Part shown: one piece after another, positions 14,793 to 23,491 of the stretch | Numbering within the stretch: position 1 is the stretch's first letter | How the letters are laid out: each line of letters begins with the position of its first letter | Assembly (NCBI GenBank): GCA_045535305.1 | Contig: JAZSLJ010000037.1 | Span: 1 to 31,650, forward strand | DNA: 31,650 nt | Direction: 5' to 3' | From: UBA1081 sp045535305 | GTDB taxonomy: Bacteria > Bacillota > Clostridia > Oscillospirales > Acutalibacteraceae | Position numbers and translations under genes: made by a program | Notes under the pieces: model-generated | The model's database searches: none | What the model saw: the letters and a program-made list of their open reading frames with translations, nothing else | Told to the model about the DNA's origin: nothing

Positions 14793-16229
14793 ATGAATAT
14801 GATAAAAGATTATGAATTGGTCATAGGTCTTGAGGTGCATTGTGAGCTTGGCACAAAGACAAAGATTTTCTGCGGCTGTCCCACAACCTTTGGGGCAGAG
14901 CCTAATACTCAATGCTGTCCTGTCTGCATGGGTATGCCCGGCACGCTTCCCGTTCTTAACGAACAGGTTGTTGAGTATGCGGCTAAAGCAGGTATTGCTA
15001 CCAACTGTACCATTGCAAGATATTCCAAACAGGACAGAAAAAATTATTTTTATCCCGATTTACCCAAGGCTTACCAGATTTCACAGTTCGATTTGCCTCT
15101 TTGCCAAAACGGCTGGCTTGAAATTGAAAGTGAAAACGGCACAAAAAGAATCGGTATAACAAGAATTCATATTGAAGAAGATGCGGGCAAGCTTATTCAT
15201 AACGACACATACGGCACAATGATAGACTGCAACCGTTGCGGTGTGCCTCTTATCGAAATTGTTTCCGAGCCCGATATCAGAAGTGCGGAAGAAGCTGTTG
15301 CTTACTTTAAAAAGCTTCGTTCAATTATTCTTTACACGGGTATTTCAGACTGTAAAATGCAGGAAGGCTCTATGCGTTGCGACGTCAATCTTTCCGTAAG
15401 AAAAAAGGGAGAAACCGAGTTCGGCACAAGAACAGAGATGAAAAACCTTAATTCCTTTACATTTATTCAGAAGGCTATTGAGTACGAATACAAAAGACAG
15501 GTTGATCAGCTTGAAAACGGCGGAGTTATTGTGCAGGAAACAAGACGTTTTGACCAGACAAGCGGCAAAACATTCTCCATGCGTAAAAAAGAGGATGCTG
15601 ACGATTACCGTTATTTTCCCGAGCCTGACCTTGCTCCCGTTATAATGAGTGATGAAAAAATTGCAAGACTCAGAGCATCAATTCCAACACTCCCCGACGA
15701 GAGAAAAAAAGTTTATATAGAAAAGTACGGTCTTACCGCTTACGATGCGGAGCTTATAACAGGCGATATGACAACTGCGGATTATTTTGAAACTGCGGTT
15801 GCAGGCACAAAATATCCAAAGCTCCTTGCAAATATTGTAATTTCGGAAATCATAAAGCTGTACGACGGCGACAGCGGTGTTATTGCAATCGCACCCGAGC
15901 ATCTTGCACAGATTGCGGATATGCAGGGAAGCGGCGAAATCAACAGCTCCGTTACAAAGAAAGTTATTAAAGCTCTTTGGGAAAATGACGAAGATGCTTG
16001 TGAATATGTTAAAAGAAACGATTTAGGACAGATTAATGATGAATCTCTTTTGAATTCTATTATAAACGATACGATAGAAAGAAATCCCAAATCGGTTGCA
16101 GACTACAAAAAAGGCAAGGTTGCCGCCGCAAAAGCCATTATGGGTCAGGTAATGGGTGCAACAAAGGGCAGAGGCAATCCGTTGCTTATAGAAAAACTTC
16201 TTAACGAAGCTCTTGAGAGGTTAAAATGA
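14793..16229 (+). CDS. gatB: Asp/Glu-tRNA(Asn/Gln) amidotransferase subunit B
   Basis: A 478-residue kinase-like subunit that activates the mischarged aminoacyl group with ATP. YELVIGLEVHCEL (about 7-19) is the family start. CGCPTTFGAEPN and CCPVCMGMPGTLP carry the zinc-binding cysteines. RKNYFYPDLPKAYQISQFD (about 86-104) and MQEGSMRCDVNLSVR (about 189-203) are the conserved catalytic-cradle motifs. The C-terminal helical tail domain is complete (VMGATKGRGNP). The ribosome site is AGGAGGGG. Its stop codon overlaps the next start by four bases (ATGA), so the downstream membrane protein is probably translationally coupled. Confidence 0.95.
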   Translation: MNMIKDYELVIGLEVHCELGTKTKIFCGCPTTFGAEPNTQCCPVCMGMPGTLPVLNEQVVEYAAKAGIATNCTIARYSKQDRKNYFYPDLPKAYQISQFDLPLCQNGWLEIESENGTKRIGITRIHIEEDAGKLIHNDTYGTMIDCNRCGVPLIEIVSEPDIRSAEEAVAYFKKLRSIILYTGISDCKMQEGSMRCDVNLSVRKKGETEFGTRTEMKNLNSFTFIQKAIEYEYKRQVDQLENGGVIVQETRRFDQTSGKTFSMRKKEDADDYRYFPEPDLAPVIMSDEKIARLRASIPTLPDERKKVYIEKYGLTAYDAELITGDMTTADYFETAVAGTKYPKLLANIVISEIIKLYDGDSGVIAIAPEHLAQIADMQGSGEINSSVTKKVIKALWENDEDACEYVKRNDLGQINDESLLNSIINDTIERNPKSVADYKKGKVAAAKAIMGQVMGATKGRGNPLLIEKLLNEALERLK

Positions 16230-17716
16230 AACATTCGATATTGATTATTATTACAGTATTGCTGTCGGTTCTGATGATGCCAACAGCAGCATTCGGTGCA
16301 TCCTCGGATTATACTGTGGAGAGTGTGAATATTACCGCAGATATGAGAAGCGACGGCAGTGCGCTTATTACCGAGGAATGGACTTTGACCGTTGCACAGG
16401 ACTGTAAAGAGTGCTTTGTAAGGGATATTGTTGTTATTGACGATAATTTTGAACGGATAGCGTCTGTTACGGATGTATCCGTATCCCTTGACGGCAACAC
16501 CTGTACGGAAGAAACGGGCGAAAGTCTTGAAGCAGGTACATATTTTTATGAAAAAACGGAGAATAAGTATTCCGTTATGTGGTATATACCCGAAGCGGGT
16601 ACGCATACATTTTCAATCAGATACATTCAGAATGATGCTGTGAAGATTTATAAAAACAGAGCATATTTTTATTACAGAGCAGTTAATGAGGACAGCACTC
16701 TTATATGCAGAAATGTGTCCGTTACCGTTAACACGCCAAAGCCTTGCTATCCGGAGGATTTTGAAATTCTTGAATCGGGCAATCTTGCTGGCGAAAAAGC
16801 CGACGGCAGTATTACTTTTACAGCCTCAAATACTGCGGGACTTGTAAAAATAGGTATAACAGTTCCCGATGAATTGTTCAATTCAAGCGGTCTTACGGTA
16901 ATTGTTGATGACAGCAGAGCAAAAATTGCCGTTACAGTTATTTTGTGTGTCATTCTTGCTGCTGTAATCGGTTTCGGAATATATTTTGCATTTGATTATA
17001 AGCGTGTTATGCTTAAATTAAGGCTTAAAATGTGTAAAAACAAGCCCGTTTATGAAAAATTTGAACGTGTACAGCGTAAGGCTTTTGCATCGGTCAGCCC
17101 TGCAACTATTCTTTATTCGGTGCTTGAGGGCGTAACCAATAAATCCGATTATTTTACCCTTACACTTCTTGACCTTGTCAGCAGAGGTTATATAACTGCA
17201 ACATCCGCAGGTTTTACGGGCAGTGAAACATCTCAGACAGATACGGTAAAACGTCCTCTTGATAAAAACGAAAAAAGGGTAATACGTATATTTTCTTCCG
17301 GCAAGTGGGAAGAGCTTATTACAGCGCCGAGCGTTTTTTATGCGGAGATAGAGGATTTTAATAAGAAGCTCAATATAATTTCTCCCTTTACCGATTTAAC
17401 TGCAAAGGGACGTAAGCTTATTTCTTACTGCTTTGAATTAAGACTCAGCGCAAAGCGTTTTGAGTTTGTTACACCTGAAGAAATTTCAGATACAATATTT
17501 AAATCGGGCAGATATACCGCCACAGACCTCGTGATTTCACTTATAAATGAATACGAGCTTTCTCGCGATGATGATTCTGAAAAGCCTTCCGCAGATAAGT
17601 TTAAATACAATATGTTTATGTTCAGGGATGTTTATTCAAAAGGGGAGCAGATTGAAACTGAGAAGATTCGGGAAATACAGGCGTTAAAACTCAAAAAGAA
17701 AAACGGAGAGGATTAA
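16226..17716 (+). CDS. DUF2207 membrane protein, short form
   Basis: A 496-residue protein with a signal peptide (AAFGA cleavage near residue 30), an extracellular beta-rich DUF2207 domain (about 33-220; DGSALITEEW and YSVMWYIPEAGTHTFSIRY are typical), one transmembrane segment (about 233-254), and a cytoplasmic part with the second DUF2207 motif TLTLLDLVSRGYI (about 311-323). Longer family members have further membrane helices near the C-terminus that are missing here. The function of the family is unknown. It overlaps gatB by four bases and is followed directly by the cation transporter, so it belongs to the same transcript, although a role in tRNA amidation is not implied. Confidence 0.75.
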   Translation: MKHSILIIITVLLSVLMMPTAAFGASSDYTVESVNITADMRSDGSALITEEWTLTVAQDCKECFVRDIVVIDDNFERIASVTDVSVSLDGNTCTEETGESLEAGTYFYEKTENKYSVMWYIPEAGTHTFSIRYIQNDAVKIYKNRAYFYYRAVNEDSTLICRNVSVTVNTPKPCYPEDFEILESGNLAGEKADGSITFTASNTAGLVKIGITVPDELFNSSGLTVIVDDSRAKIAVTVILCVILAAVIGFGIYFAFDYKRVMLKLRLKMCKNKPVYEKFERVQRKAFASVSPATILYSVLEGVTNKSDYFTLTLLDLVSRGYITATSAGFTGSETSQTDTVKRPLDKNEKRVIRIFSSGKWEELITAPSVFYAEIEDFNKKLNIISPFTDLTAKGRKLISYCFELRLSAKRFEFVTPEEISDTIFKSGRYTATDLVISLINEYELSRDDDSEKPSADKFKYNMFMFRDVYSKGEQIETEKIREIQALKLKKKNGED

Positions 17717-18883
17717 ATGATTACTGTTTTAAGTAAAATTTTCCTGAAAAATGCCGATAAAATGTCGGAGAGCAGTCGCAGAAGTGCATACGGTACTCTT
17801 TGTTGCTGTGTGGGAATTTTTCTTAACATTGTTTTGTTCGGTGTTAAATATTTTGCAGGTGTTATAAGCGGCTCAATAGCTATTACGGCTGATGCTTTTA
17901 ACAATCTTTCTGATGCAGGTTCATCTGCAATTACTCTTGCAGGTATTCAGCTTGCAAATAAAAAGCCCGATGCGGACCATCCCTTCGGACACGGCAGATT
18001 GGAGTACCTTTCTGCCCTTGCGGTATCGGTTATAATTGTTATTGTGGGCTTTGAGCTGTTTACATCTTCTGTTGATAAAATCAGAAATCCCGTAGCAGTT
18101 GAAGCAAGTGCTGTATCGATAATTATTTTGGTATTATCTGTTGCCGTAAAGGGATATATGTTCTTTTACAACCGCAGAATAGGGCAGAAAATCAATTCGG
18201 CAGGCATGAAAGCTACCGCTATGGACTGTATCGGAGACAGTATTGCTACCGTTGTTGTACTTATCTCAACCGTTATTTCATATTTTACCGATATTGCCAT
18301 TGACGGCTGGTGCGGTATACTCGTTTCGCTGTTTATTATGTATGCAGGCTTCAATTCGGCAAAAGAGATAATCAGTCCTTTGCTCGGCTCTGCTCCCGAA
18401 CAGGAGCTTCTGGATAAAATTTCGACTATCGTTCTTTCTTATGATAAAGTTGTGGGAATTCACGACCTTATCGTTCACGATTACGGCCCCTCAAGAATTA
18501 TCATTTCCCTTCATGCTGAGGTTAACGGTAATGAGGATATCTATGTTCTCCACGATATAATTGACAATATCGAACAGCACCTTGCACGCGAGCTTAACTG
18601 TCTTGCTGTGGTACATATGGACCCTGTTGAAACAGATAATGAGTATATCAGTGAAATGAAAGAGAAGGTTGCCTTGCTTGTAACTCAGATAAATAAGGAT
18701 ATTACAATACACGATTTCAGAATGGTGCCGGGCGACACTCACACAAACCTGATTTTTGATGCGGTTGTTCCGTTTTCAGCAAAGCTTTCCGATTCGGATG
18801 CAAAAAAGGAAATATGCCGCATAGTGTCGGAAAATCTTGAAAACTGTTATTGCGTGGTAACTATTGACAAACCTTTTGTATAA
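17717..18883 (+). CDS. Cation diffusion facilitator (CDF) metal exporter
   Basis: A 388-residue protein that starts immediately after the previous stop codon. The membrane half has six hydrophobic helices, with the metal-site motif ITADAFNNLSDAGSS (about 55-69) in helix 2, and the signature DADHPFGHGRLEYLSAL (about 87-103). A further metal motif, DCIGDSIAT, lies in helix 5. The C-terminal half is the cytoplasmic metal-sensing domain plus an extra stretch of about 90 residues (from about 300) that looks like a second ferredoxin-like fold, as in longer clostridial CDF proteins. It probably exports zinc, iron or manganese in exchange for protons; the metal cannot be read from the sequence. No terminator was seen after it. 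Confidence 0.88.
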   Translation: MITVLSKIFLKNADKMSESSRRSAYGTLCCCVGIFLNIVLFGVKYFAGVISGSIAITADAFNNLSDAGSSAITLAGIQLANKKPDADHPFGHGRLEYLSALAVSVIIVIVGFELFTSSVDKIRNPVAVEASAVSIIILVLSVAVKGYMFFYNRRIGQKINSAGMKATAMDCIGDSIATVVVLISTVISYFTDIAIDGWCGILVSLFIMYAGFNSAKEIISPLLGSAPEQELLDKISTIVLSYDKVVGIHDLIVHDYGPSRIIISLHAEVNGNEDIYVLHDIIDNIEQHLARELNCLAVVHMDPVETDNEYISEMKEKVALLVTQINKDITIHDFRMVPGDTHTNLIFDAVVPFSAKLSDSDAKKEICRIVSENLENCYCVVTIDKPFV

Positions 18884-18891
18884 TTTGTATG

Positions 18892-18920
18892 TTGACTTTT
18901 TTGCGCATATACTGTAATTT
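18892..18920 (+). promoter_or_regulatory. Possible promoter before the cohesin-like gene
   Basis: TTGACT (18892-18897), a 17-base spacer and TAATTT (18915-18920). The -35 is good and the -10 is poor, so strength is uncertain. It would separate the cohesin-like gene from the gat operon. Confidence 0.45.
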
Positions 18921-18941
18921 ATATAGTGGAGGCGATTTTGA

Positions 18942-19622
18942 ATGAAAAGATTTTTATCGTTGTGTCTGGCTGTTTTGCTTATGGCACTTACGGGTGTTGT
19001 TGCTTTTGCGGCTGATACAAAGCTTGTTTTTGAATCTTCATACAATGCCGATATAGATAAGGTTATCGTTGAGGTTTATGTTGAAAATCCCGGAGAAATG
19101 ATTTCTGCGGATTTAAGGCTCGGCTTTGACGAAAGTGTTTATGAATATGTCAAATCTGCATCCAACAGTTCAATCAGCGATATGATGGCAATAGCGGGTC
19201 TTTCTGTTACAAGTTCGGGACTTGCCTCTGTTTCGGCGATTTTTACCGAAAAGTGTGAAGACAGTTATCTTACAGACGGCAGACTTCGTCTTGCGACATT
19301 TACATTTCAACCTCTTACTGAGGATTATGATATAAATGATTTTTGTTTGTGGGCATATTCTTTGAAAGTGGGCGATACGGATATTTCAAAGTCTGTTTCC
19401 GCGGCAGGTAACAGCTCTTTGAAAAACGGAAAAACAGATGCAGTTACCGTGGCTGATTCGGATAATACATCTTCATCCGAAAACTCTGTAAACGGTAAAT
19501 GGTATGTTTATGTTATTGCCGTTGTTGCAGGTGTTGCAATCGTTGCAGGTGTTGCCGTGATTGCTGTAAAAGGCGGAGAAAAGGCAGAGAAAAAAGAAGA
19601 ATCATCTTCTGATAATGAATAA
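18942..19622 (+). CDS. Membrane-anchored cohesin-like surface protein
   Basis: A 226-residue protein: signal peptide (1-24, ending FAA), one beta-sandwich domain (about 26-160), a Ser-rich linker, a transmembrane helix (about 187-209, YVIAVVAGVAIVAGVAVIAV), and a charged cytoplasmic tail. The domain reads like a type I cohesin: VIVEVYVENPGEMISADLRL followed by GFDESVYEYV (cohesin pattern: VPVxVENV...FDFTLxYDPSVLEVV), then VSAIF, and DGRLRLATFTFQPL (pattern DGVLATITFKV). Cohesins bind calcium-loaded dockerins, three of which are encoded in this window. It has no LPXTG, so a helix holds it to the membrane. A hairpin with a short T-run follows the gene. The cohesin call rests on pattern only; a related CBM-like Ig fold is the main alternative. 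Confidence 0.62.
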   Translation: MKRFLSLCLAVLLMALTGVVAFAADTKLVFESSYNADIDKVIVEVYVENPGEMISADLRLGFDESVYEYVKSASNSSISDMMAIAGLSVTSSGLASVSAIFTEKCEDSYLTDGRLRLATFTFQPLTEDYDINDFCLWAYSLKVGDTDISKSVSAAGNSSLKNGKTDAVTVADSDNTSSSENSVNGKWYVYVIAVVAGVAIVAGVAVIAVKGGEKAEKKEESSSDNE

Positions 19623-19631
19623 AACCGTTTT

Positions 19632-19664
19632 GCGGGATGCTTGATTTCGTTGCATCCTGCTTTT
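19632..19664 (+). terminator. Terminator after the cohesin-like gene
   Basis: Stem GCGGGATGC (19632-19640) with GCATCCTGC (19652-19660, one G-U pair), followed by four T. The rest of the gap to 19799 is AT-rich and holds only the promoter described next. Confidence 0.65.
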
Positions 19665-19722
19665 GCCATATATTAAGTTTGAAAACAATTTTGAAAATTA
19701 AGGCTATTATTCTTAAATGGAA

Positions 19723-19750
19723 TTAAAAAAGAGAGTTTTTATAGTATAAT
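19723..19750 (+). promoter_or_regulatory. Possible promoter for the surface-protein genes from 19800
   Basis: TATAAT at 19745-19750 with a weak TTAAAA (19723-19728) 16 bases upstream. A second TATAAT lies about 20 bases further on without a clear -35. Confidence 0.4.
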
Positions 19751-19799
19751 AAAATTTGATGTATTATAATCATTTATTAATTTTGGAAGAGTGTGAGAA

Positions 19800-20543
19800 A
19801 TGAAAAGGGCATCAGCATTTATTGCAGTAATACTTTGTTGCCTGATTATGTCGGCAACGGTATTTGCCGAAGATATTTACATTATTGAAGACGGTGAGGA
19901 CGAGTTTGTTCCCGTAGAAACCACCACCGCGGCGGAAACAACTACTGCATCACCGACGGATAACGGCGGAATCAATCTTGATACGGACTCATTAAGCGGT
20001 TATCTCGGTTCTATTGCAGATAAGTTCGGCGAAAGTCTCGGTTCAATAATGGATGGCTTCGACGATTTTAATTTTGATTTTGATTTCGGTAACAGTATGG
20101 AAAACACCACATCTTCGGGGCTTTCCGGTATACAGGCGGGGCAGTATCCCAATGCCAATCAGTCAGGCTCGATGACTACATATCCCGACGGTCAGAATAA
20201 TCAGGACGGTCAGCAAGCTACCGACGGTGATGAAACGACAGCACCTGTTGCACAGGAGGAAATCATTACAGTTATTGTCAACGGCAACGCGAATAACGAT
20301 TCGTGGGGACTGTCGGGCAGTACGCTTACATTGATTGTGTTTGTTGCGGCTGTTGTAATTCTTGTTCTTGTTGTTATAATTGTGCTTGTTGCCATGACAA
20401 GAAGAAGTGAATATAATGCTGCAGTTAAGCAGAAATCTACGTTACCTACCGTTGAAAGACCCAGCACGCTGGCTCAGTTTATTGAGGATGATACGCCTAA
20501 GGACGGTAAGGATTATAGCGATATAGCATATTGGAACAAATAA
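19800..20543 (+). CDS. Exported single-span protein with Thr-rich linker, unknown function
   Basis: A 247-residue protein with a signal peptide (cleavage after VFA, about residue 23), a short acidic stretch, a Thr-rich linker (VETTTAAETTTASPT, about 39-53), a Phe/Asp-rich segment (DGFDDFNFDFDFGN, about 83-96), a Gln/Asn/Gly-rich region, a transmembrane helix (about 174-199), and a cytoplasmic tail of about 48 residues. I recognise no domain. The layout (outside region low in complexity, one helix, basic stop-transfer TRR) matches the protein encoded at 21318, and the Thr-rich linkers recur in the neighbouring dockerin protein, so these genes probably act together at the surface. The next gene begins 18 bases later, consistent with an operon. 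Confidence 0.7.
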   Translation: MKRASAFIAVILCCLIMSATVFAEDIYIIEDGEDEFVPVETTTAAETTTASPTDNGGINLDTDSLSGYLGSIADKFGESLGSIMDGFDDFNFDFDFGNSMENTTSSGLSGIQAGQYPNANQSGSMTTYPDGQNNQDGQQATDGDETTAPVAQEEIITVIVNGNANNDSWGLSGSTLTLIVFVAAVVILVLVVIIVLVAMTRRSEYNAAVKQKSTLPTVERPSTLAQFIEDDTPKDGKDYSDIAYWNK

Positions 20544-20561
20544 AATCAGGGGCAGATAATT

Positions 20562-21290
20562 ATGAAAAAGGTTAATTATTTTGCGTTTCTTTGTGTAGCG
20601 CTTGTTTGCTTTGCTCTGCTCGCATCGGGTAAGTATAATGTGGGCTTTCTTGAAGCTGTTGCATATACTGCAGCCGAAACCTTCACAAGTCCCGAAACCA
20701 CAACGGCAGAAGGGCAGACAGATACTCTTGATGCCATTGACGGTGTTTTTTCTGAGCTGGGGCTTGACAATGCGCTTGTTATAACGGATCTTATCCGTTA
20801 TCTCAGCAAGGACGGCAATACGTTTTCTCAATGGGTTGAAGAAAAATACGGGGACAGCATAGAATTACCCGATTCGGTTGAAACTATGTCAACAAGTGAG
20901 ATTATAATGTATCTTTTGTCAATACAATTCGGCAATAATGAAACAACTACATCTTCAGCCGATATGGGGTACACATCACTTACAACCGAAAATCATACAC
21001 AGGGCGGTTCAGACGTAACAACAGGTGTTGGAGCTTCAACAACAGGTGTTGTTCCTGCGGAAACCACAACAAAATATAACAATATGGCATCGTATATGAC
21101 AGGTGATGTTAACTTTGATGAGGTTATAACAGCGGAAGATGCAAGAATAACATTAAGGGCATCTGCACAGCTGACAACTCTTGATGCTGTTGAACGCCAT
21201 GTTGCAGACGTAAACGGCGACGGTATGATTACGGCAAACGATGCAAGAAGCATATTAAGATACAGCGCAGGTCTTGTAAAAGGCTTTTAA
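20562..21290 (+). CDS. Secreted dockerin protein with small helical domain
   Basis: A 242-residue protein: signal peptide (1 to about 35), Thr-rich linker, a compact helical region of about 75 residues (about 50-125, rich in Leu/Ile, no family recognised), a second Thr/Gly-rich linker, and a C-terminal type I dockerin (about 180-240). The dockerin has two calcium-loop repeats, GDVNFDEVITAEDAR and ADVNGDGMITANDAR, each followed by a helix (ITLRASAQL and SILRYSAGL). The calcium ligands at loop positions 1, 3, 5 and 12 are present. No enzyme domain is visible, which is unusual for a dockerin carrier. Natural partner: a cohesin, the candidate being the product of the gene at 18942. It sits between two single-span membrane proteins, with 27 bases to the next ATG. 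Confidence 0.8.
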   Translation: MKKVNYFAFLCVALVCFALLASGKYNVGFLEAVAYTAAETFTSPETTTAEGQTDTLDAIDGVFSELGLDNALVITDLIRYLSKDGNTFSQWVEEKYGDSIELPDSVETMSTSEIIMYLLSIQFGNNETTTSSADMGYTSLTTENHTQGGSDVTTGVGASTTGVVPAETTTKYNNMASYMTGDVNFDEVITAEDARITLRASAQLTTLDAVERHVADVNGDGMITANDARSILRYSAGLVKGF

Positions 21291-21317
21291 TTTGAAAAGG
21301 AAACAAGGGGAATGTTT

Positions 21318-22433
21318 ATGAAAAATAACATCCGTAAAATGATAATAGCGGTAATCGCGGTGATGCTTGCATTGAGTGTGCAGATTACCGTAGGTGCTAT
21401 TGATATCGGTGAGAATCTTAATTGGGATTCGGTGTTGGATCTTATCGGTCAGCTTACAGCTATAAATCCTGACAATACAACCACAACCGAAACAACTACA
21501 AAAGCCGATAACGGTGAGGATTCAAGTAATCTTGTAAATAATTCGGGTACAGGTGTACATAAGCCCACGGAAGGGGAAACAACTACTGCTATACAGTATC
21601 CCACAGGCAACTACAATCCAAACAACAACTCAAATAATAACAACGGCGGCAATAATATCGGTAATATTTTTAACACAACCGAGCCTTCGGGTGATGAATC
21701 AACCACTCTTTCGTTTGAAGCATCACTTTCGGATATTTTTGAGGAAGATTCCGCAAATCTTATTATTCAGACACCTACCGAAAAATATACAATCGGCAAT
21801 CTTGTTGAAAAAAATGATCCGAGTAACGATGGGTTTACATGGCAGATGGGTGCTCTTATTGCGGCGGCTGTGCTTTTGGTTATTTTGCTTGCGCTTATTG
21901 TAGCACTCATTATACAGAATTCAAAAAAGAAAAAGAAACACAGACATTACGATTCTTATCCCAAACGTGATGAATCTTCTGCGCCCGTACCTGTTGAAAT
22001 TATGACACCCGAAAGAATAGCAGAGCTTTTAGGCAGCACATCGGGCAGAAATTTCGCAGGCAATACAAACAGCTATGAAACAATGTCAAGTGATGAAACT
22101 GCGGCGGCAATCAAGGCGGCTGCTCTTATGGGACAGCTTTCACATTCTTATTCCGACCCCTTGTTGAAAAGATATGCGGATGAGCCGGTGTTGATTTCTC
22201 CCAACGGAACTGCAATACTTGATGTTGATAACGCTTCTGTTGCTGATATTCTGAAGGCAACAGATTACATAATGGATGATATTGCAACGGATGAAGATGT
22301 TGAGGTTCACAGCGTAAGCACACCCTCAGCAACAGAAACATCTGCAACAACCAGCAGAATTTGTTCCGAGTGCGGAAATGACGTGCCTGTTGATGATGTA
22401 TTCTGTCATAATTGCGGTAATTATATAGGATAA
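21318..22433 (+). CDS. Single-span surface protein with cytoplasmic zinc ribbon, unknown function
   Basis: The ATG at 21318 is preferred to the one at 21312 because AAGGGGA lies too close to the first and about eight bases from the second. The 371-residue product has a signal peptide (ending VGAID), a Thr-rich linker (TTTTETTTKAD), an Asn-rich low-complexity stretch (about 95-115), one transmembrane helix (about 175-200) followed by KKKKKHRHY, and a cytoplasmic part of about 165 residues. The cytoplasmic part ends in a zinc ribbon with two CxxC knuckles (CSECG at about 352 and CHNCG at about 364). Before it lies an Ala-rich helical region. A zinc ribbon at the inner end of a surface protein suggests contact with a cytoplasmic partner, but the function is unknown. 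Confidence 0.75.
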   Translation: MKNNIRKMIIAVIAVMLALSVQITVGAIDIGENLNWDSVLDLIGQLTAINPDNTTTTETTTKADNGEDSSNLVNNSGTGVHKPTEGETTTAIQYPTGNYNPNNNSNNNNGGNNIGNIFNTTEPSGDESTTLSFEASLSDIFEEDSANLIIQTPTEKYTIGNLVEKNDPSNDGFTWQMGALIAAAVLLVILLALIVALIIQNSKKKKKHRHYDSYPKRDESSAPVPVEIMTPERIAELLGSTSGRNFAGNTNSYETMSSDETAAAIKAAALMGQLSHSYSDPLLKRYADEPVLISPNGTAILDVDNASVADILKATDYIMDDIATDEDVEVHSVSTPSATETSATTSRICSECGNDVPVDDVFCHNCGNYIG

Positions 22434-22439
22434 CCTTTC

Positions 22440-22466
22440 ATCGGAACTGCAATATGCAGTTCCGAT
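22440..22466 (+). other. Perfect 12-bp hairpin between two surface-protein genes
   Basis: ATCGGAACTGCA (22440-22451) pairs fully with TGCAGTTCCGAT (22455-22466) across a three-base loop. No T-run follows on either strand, so it is not a standard intrinsic terminator. It lies six bases after the stop of the zinc-ribbon gene and ends about ten bases before the ribosome site of the next gene, so it may stabilise or process the mRNA. Confidence 0.6.
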
Positions 22467-22488
22467 TGCAAATTAAGGAGATTATGTT

Positions 22489-23292
22489 ATGAATAAAGCA
22501 AAAGCAATATTTACAGTTGCAATAGTTGCCGTGGTAGCCGGTGCATCTGCTGTTTTGTGGCATCTTAACGACAGCGGCTCATTCGGCACACCGGGTGGCG
22601 ATGATGATAATATTTTAACTACCGTTGCAACAACTGTCGGCTCTGATAATAATGACAAAGATGATAAAAACGAAATTTTAACTTCAAATGACGGGAATTC
22701 CGATTCGGTTGATGAAAATGACGGTCAGGATTCTGCAAATACGGATTCTGTTTCAACAAAAAGTATAAATGACTTTCTTTCGGAGTTCTCAAAAGTGTAT
22801 TTTTCGGAGAATAAAGCCTATTCTTCCGATAAAGCTGACGCTTATGAGCTTATCCGTTTTGCTTATACGTACACAATGAATAATAATCAATCACGCGTTA
22901 CAACAGAATATATTGACGATGATATAGGTTATTATAACAAAATCAGCGAAAAAGATGTAAATGATGTAATCGGCAGATTTTTTGATAAGACAGTAAAGAG
23001 CGAAAGCGTTTATACCGAAAAAACTTACGGTTTCTTTAAATATGACGACGGTTATTTTTATACACCTGCCGCTGATGGTGTAGATTACCGAAATGTATGT
23101 ATTACGGACACTTTTTCGCAAAACAGAAATGTTATTACTGTTGAATTCAGCGTGTATTCATCAGGTGTAACAACCGATATGACAAGTCAGCAGGCAAGGC
23201 GCGCAAGCAACGACAGGTATGCTTCGGGTGCTGCTAAGATTTCTGTTGAGAACGGAGAATATACTCTTAAATCATACAAAATCACAAAATAA
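22489..23292 (+). CDS. Membrane-anchored extracytoplasmic protein, unknown function
   Basis: A 267-residue protein. Residues 6-26 form a hydrophobic signal-anchor without a clear cleavage site or lipobox. An acidic, Asp/Asn/Ser-rich linker (about 35-90) follows, then a domain of about 170 residues with alternating hydrophobic pattern and many Tyr, Asp and Ser (FLSEFSKVYFSE near 95; YGFFKYDDGYFYTPAADG near 180). I recognise no family; the composition resembles many uncharacterised clostridial cell-surface domains. It is preceded by AAGGAG and by the perfect hairpin at 22440-22466. It lies between the zinc-ribbon protein and a dockerin protein, which suggests that it belongs to the same surface assembly. 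The 199-base gap after it holds a promoter but no clear terminator. Confidence 0.65.
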   Translation: MNKAKAIFTVAIVAVVAGASAVLWHLNDSGSFGTPGGDDDNILTTVATTVGSDNNDKDDKNEILTSNDGNSDSVDENDGQDSANTDSVSTKSINDFLSEFSKVYFSENKAYSSDKADAYELIRFAYTYTMNNNQSRVTTEYIDDDIGYYNKISEKDVNDVIGRFFDKTVKSESVYTEKTYGFFKYDDGYFYTPAADGVDYRNVCITDTFSQNRNVITVEFSVYSSGVTTDMTSQQARRASNDRYASGAAKISVENGEYTLKSYKITK

Positions 23293-23405
23293 TCAACGGC
23301 AATATCAATACCCCAATCAATTACAAAACAGGTAATTTGCTGCGCGGCAAAAAAACAATTTTAATTATTGATTGCATATTTGTATATAATTACGAAGAAA
23401 AAATA

Positions 23406-23434
23406 TTGAATTATCGGCGTTTTTATGGTATCAT
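23406..23434 (+). promoter_or_regulatory. Sigma-A promoter of the small dockerin gene
   Basis: TTGAAT (23406-23411), a 17-base spacer and TATCAT (23429-23434), about 57 bases before the ATG. Confidence 0.6.
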
Positions 23435-23491
23435 TATTTTGTTCTTGTACTTTTTTTGTAAGGACATATTAAATTCAAGGAGGAAATTTTA

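Noticed and set aside
18864..18884. TTGACA followed by TATAAT at the end of the CDF gene
   Set aside because: The spacer is only nine bases, too short for a sigma-A promoter. The TTGACT at 18892 with a 17-base spacer is a better candidate.
23333..23360. Small hairpin TTGCTG-CG-CGGCAA followed by A-run, considered as a terminator after the gene at 22489
   Set aside because: The tract that follows on the plus strand is A, not T, and the stem is short with a two-base loop.
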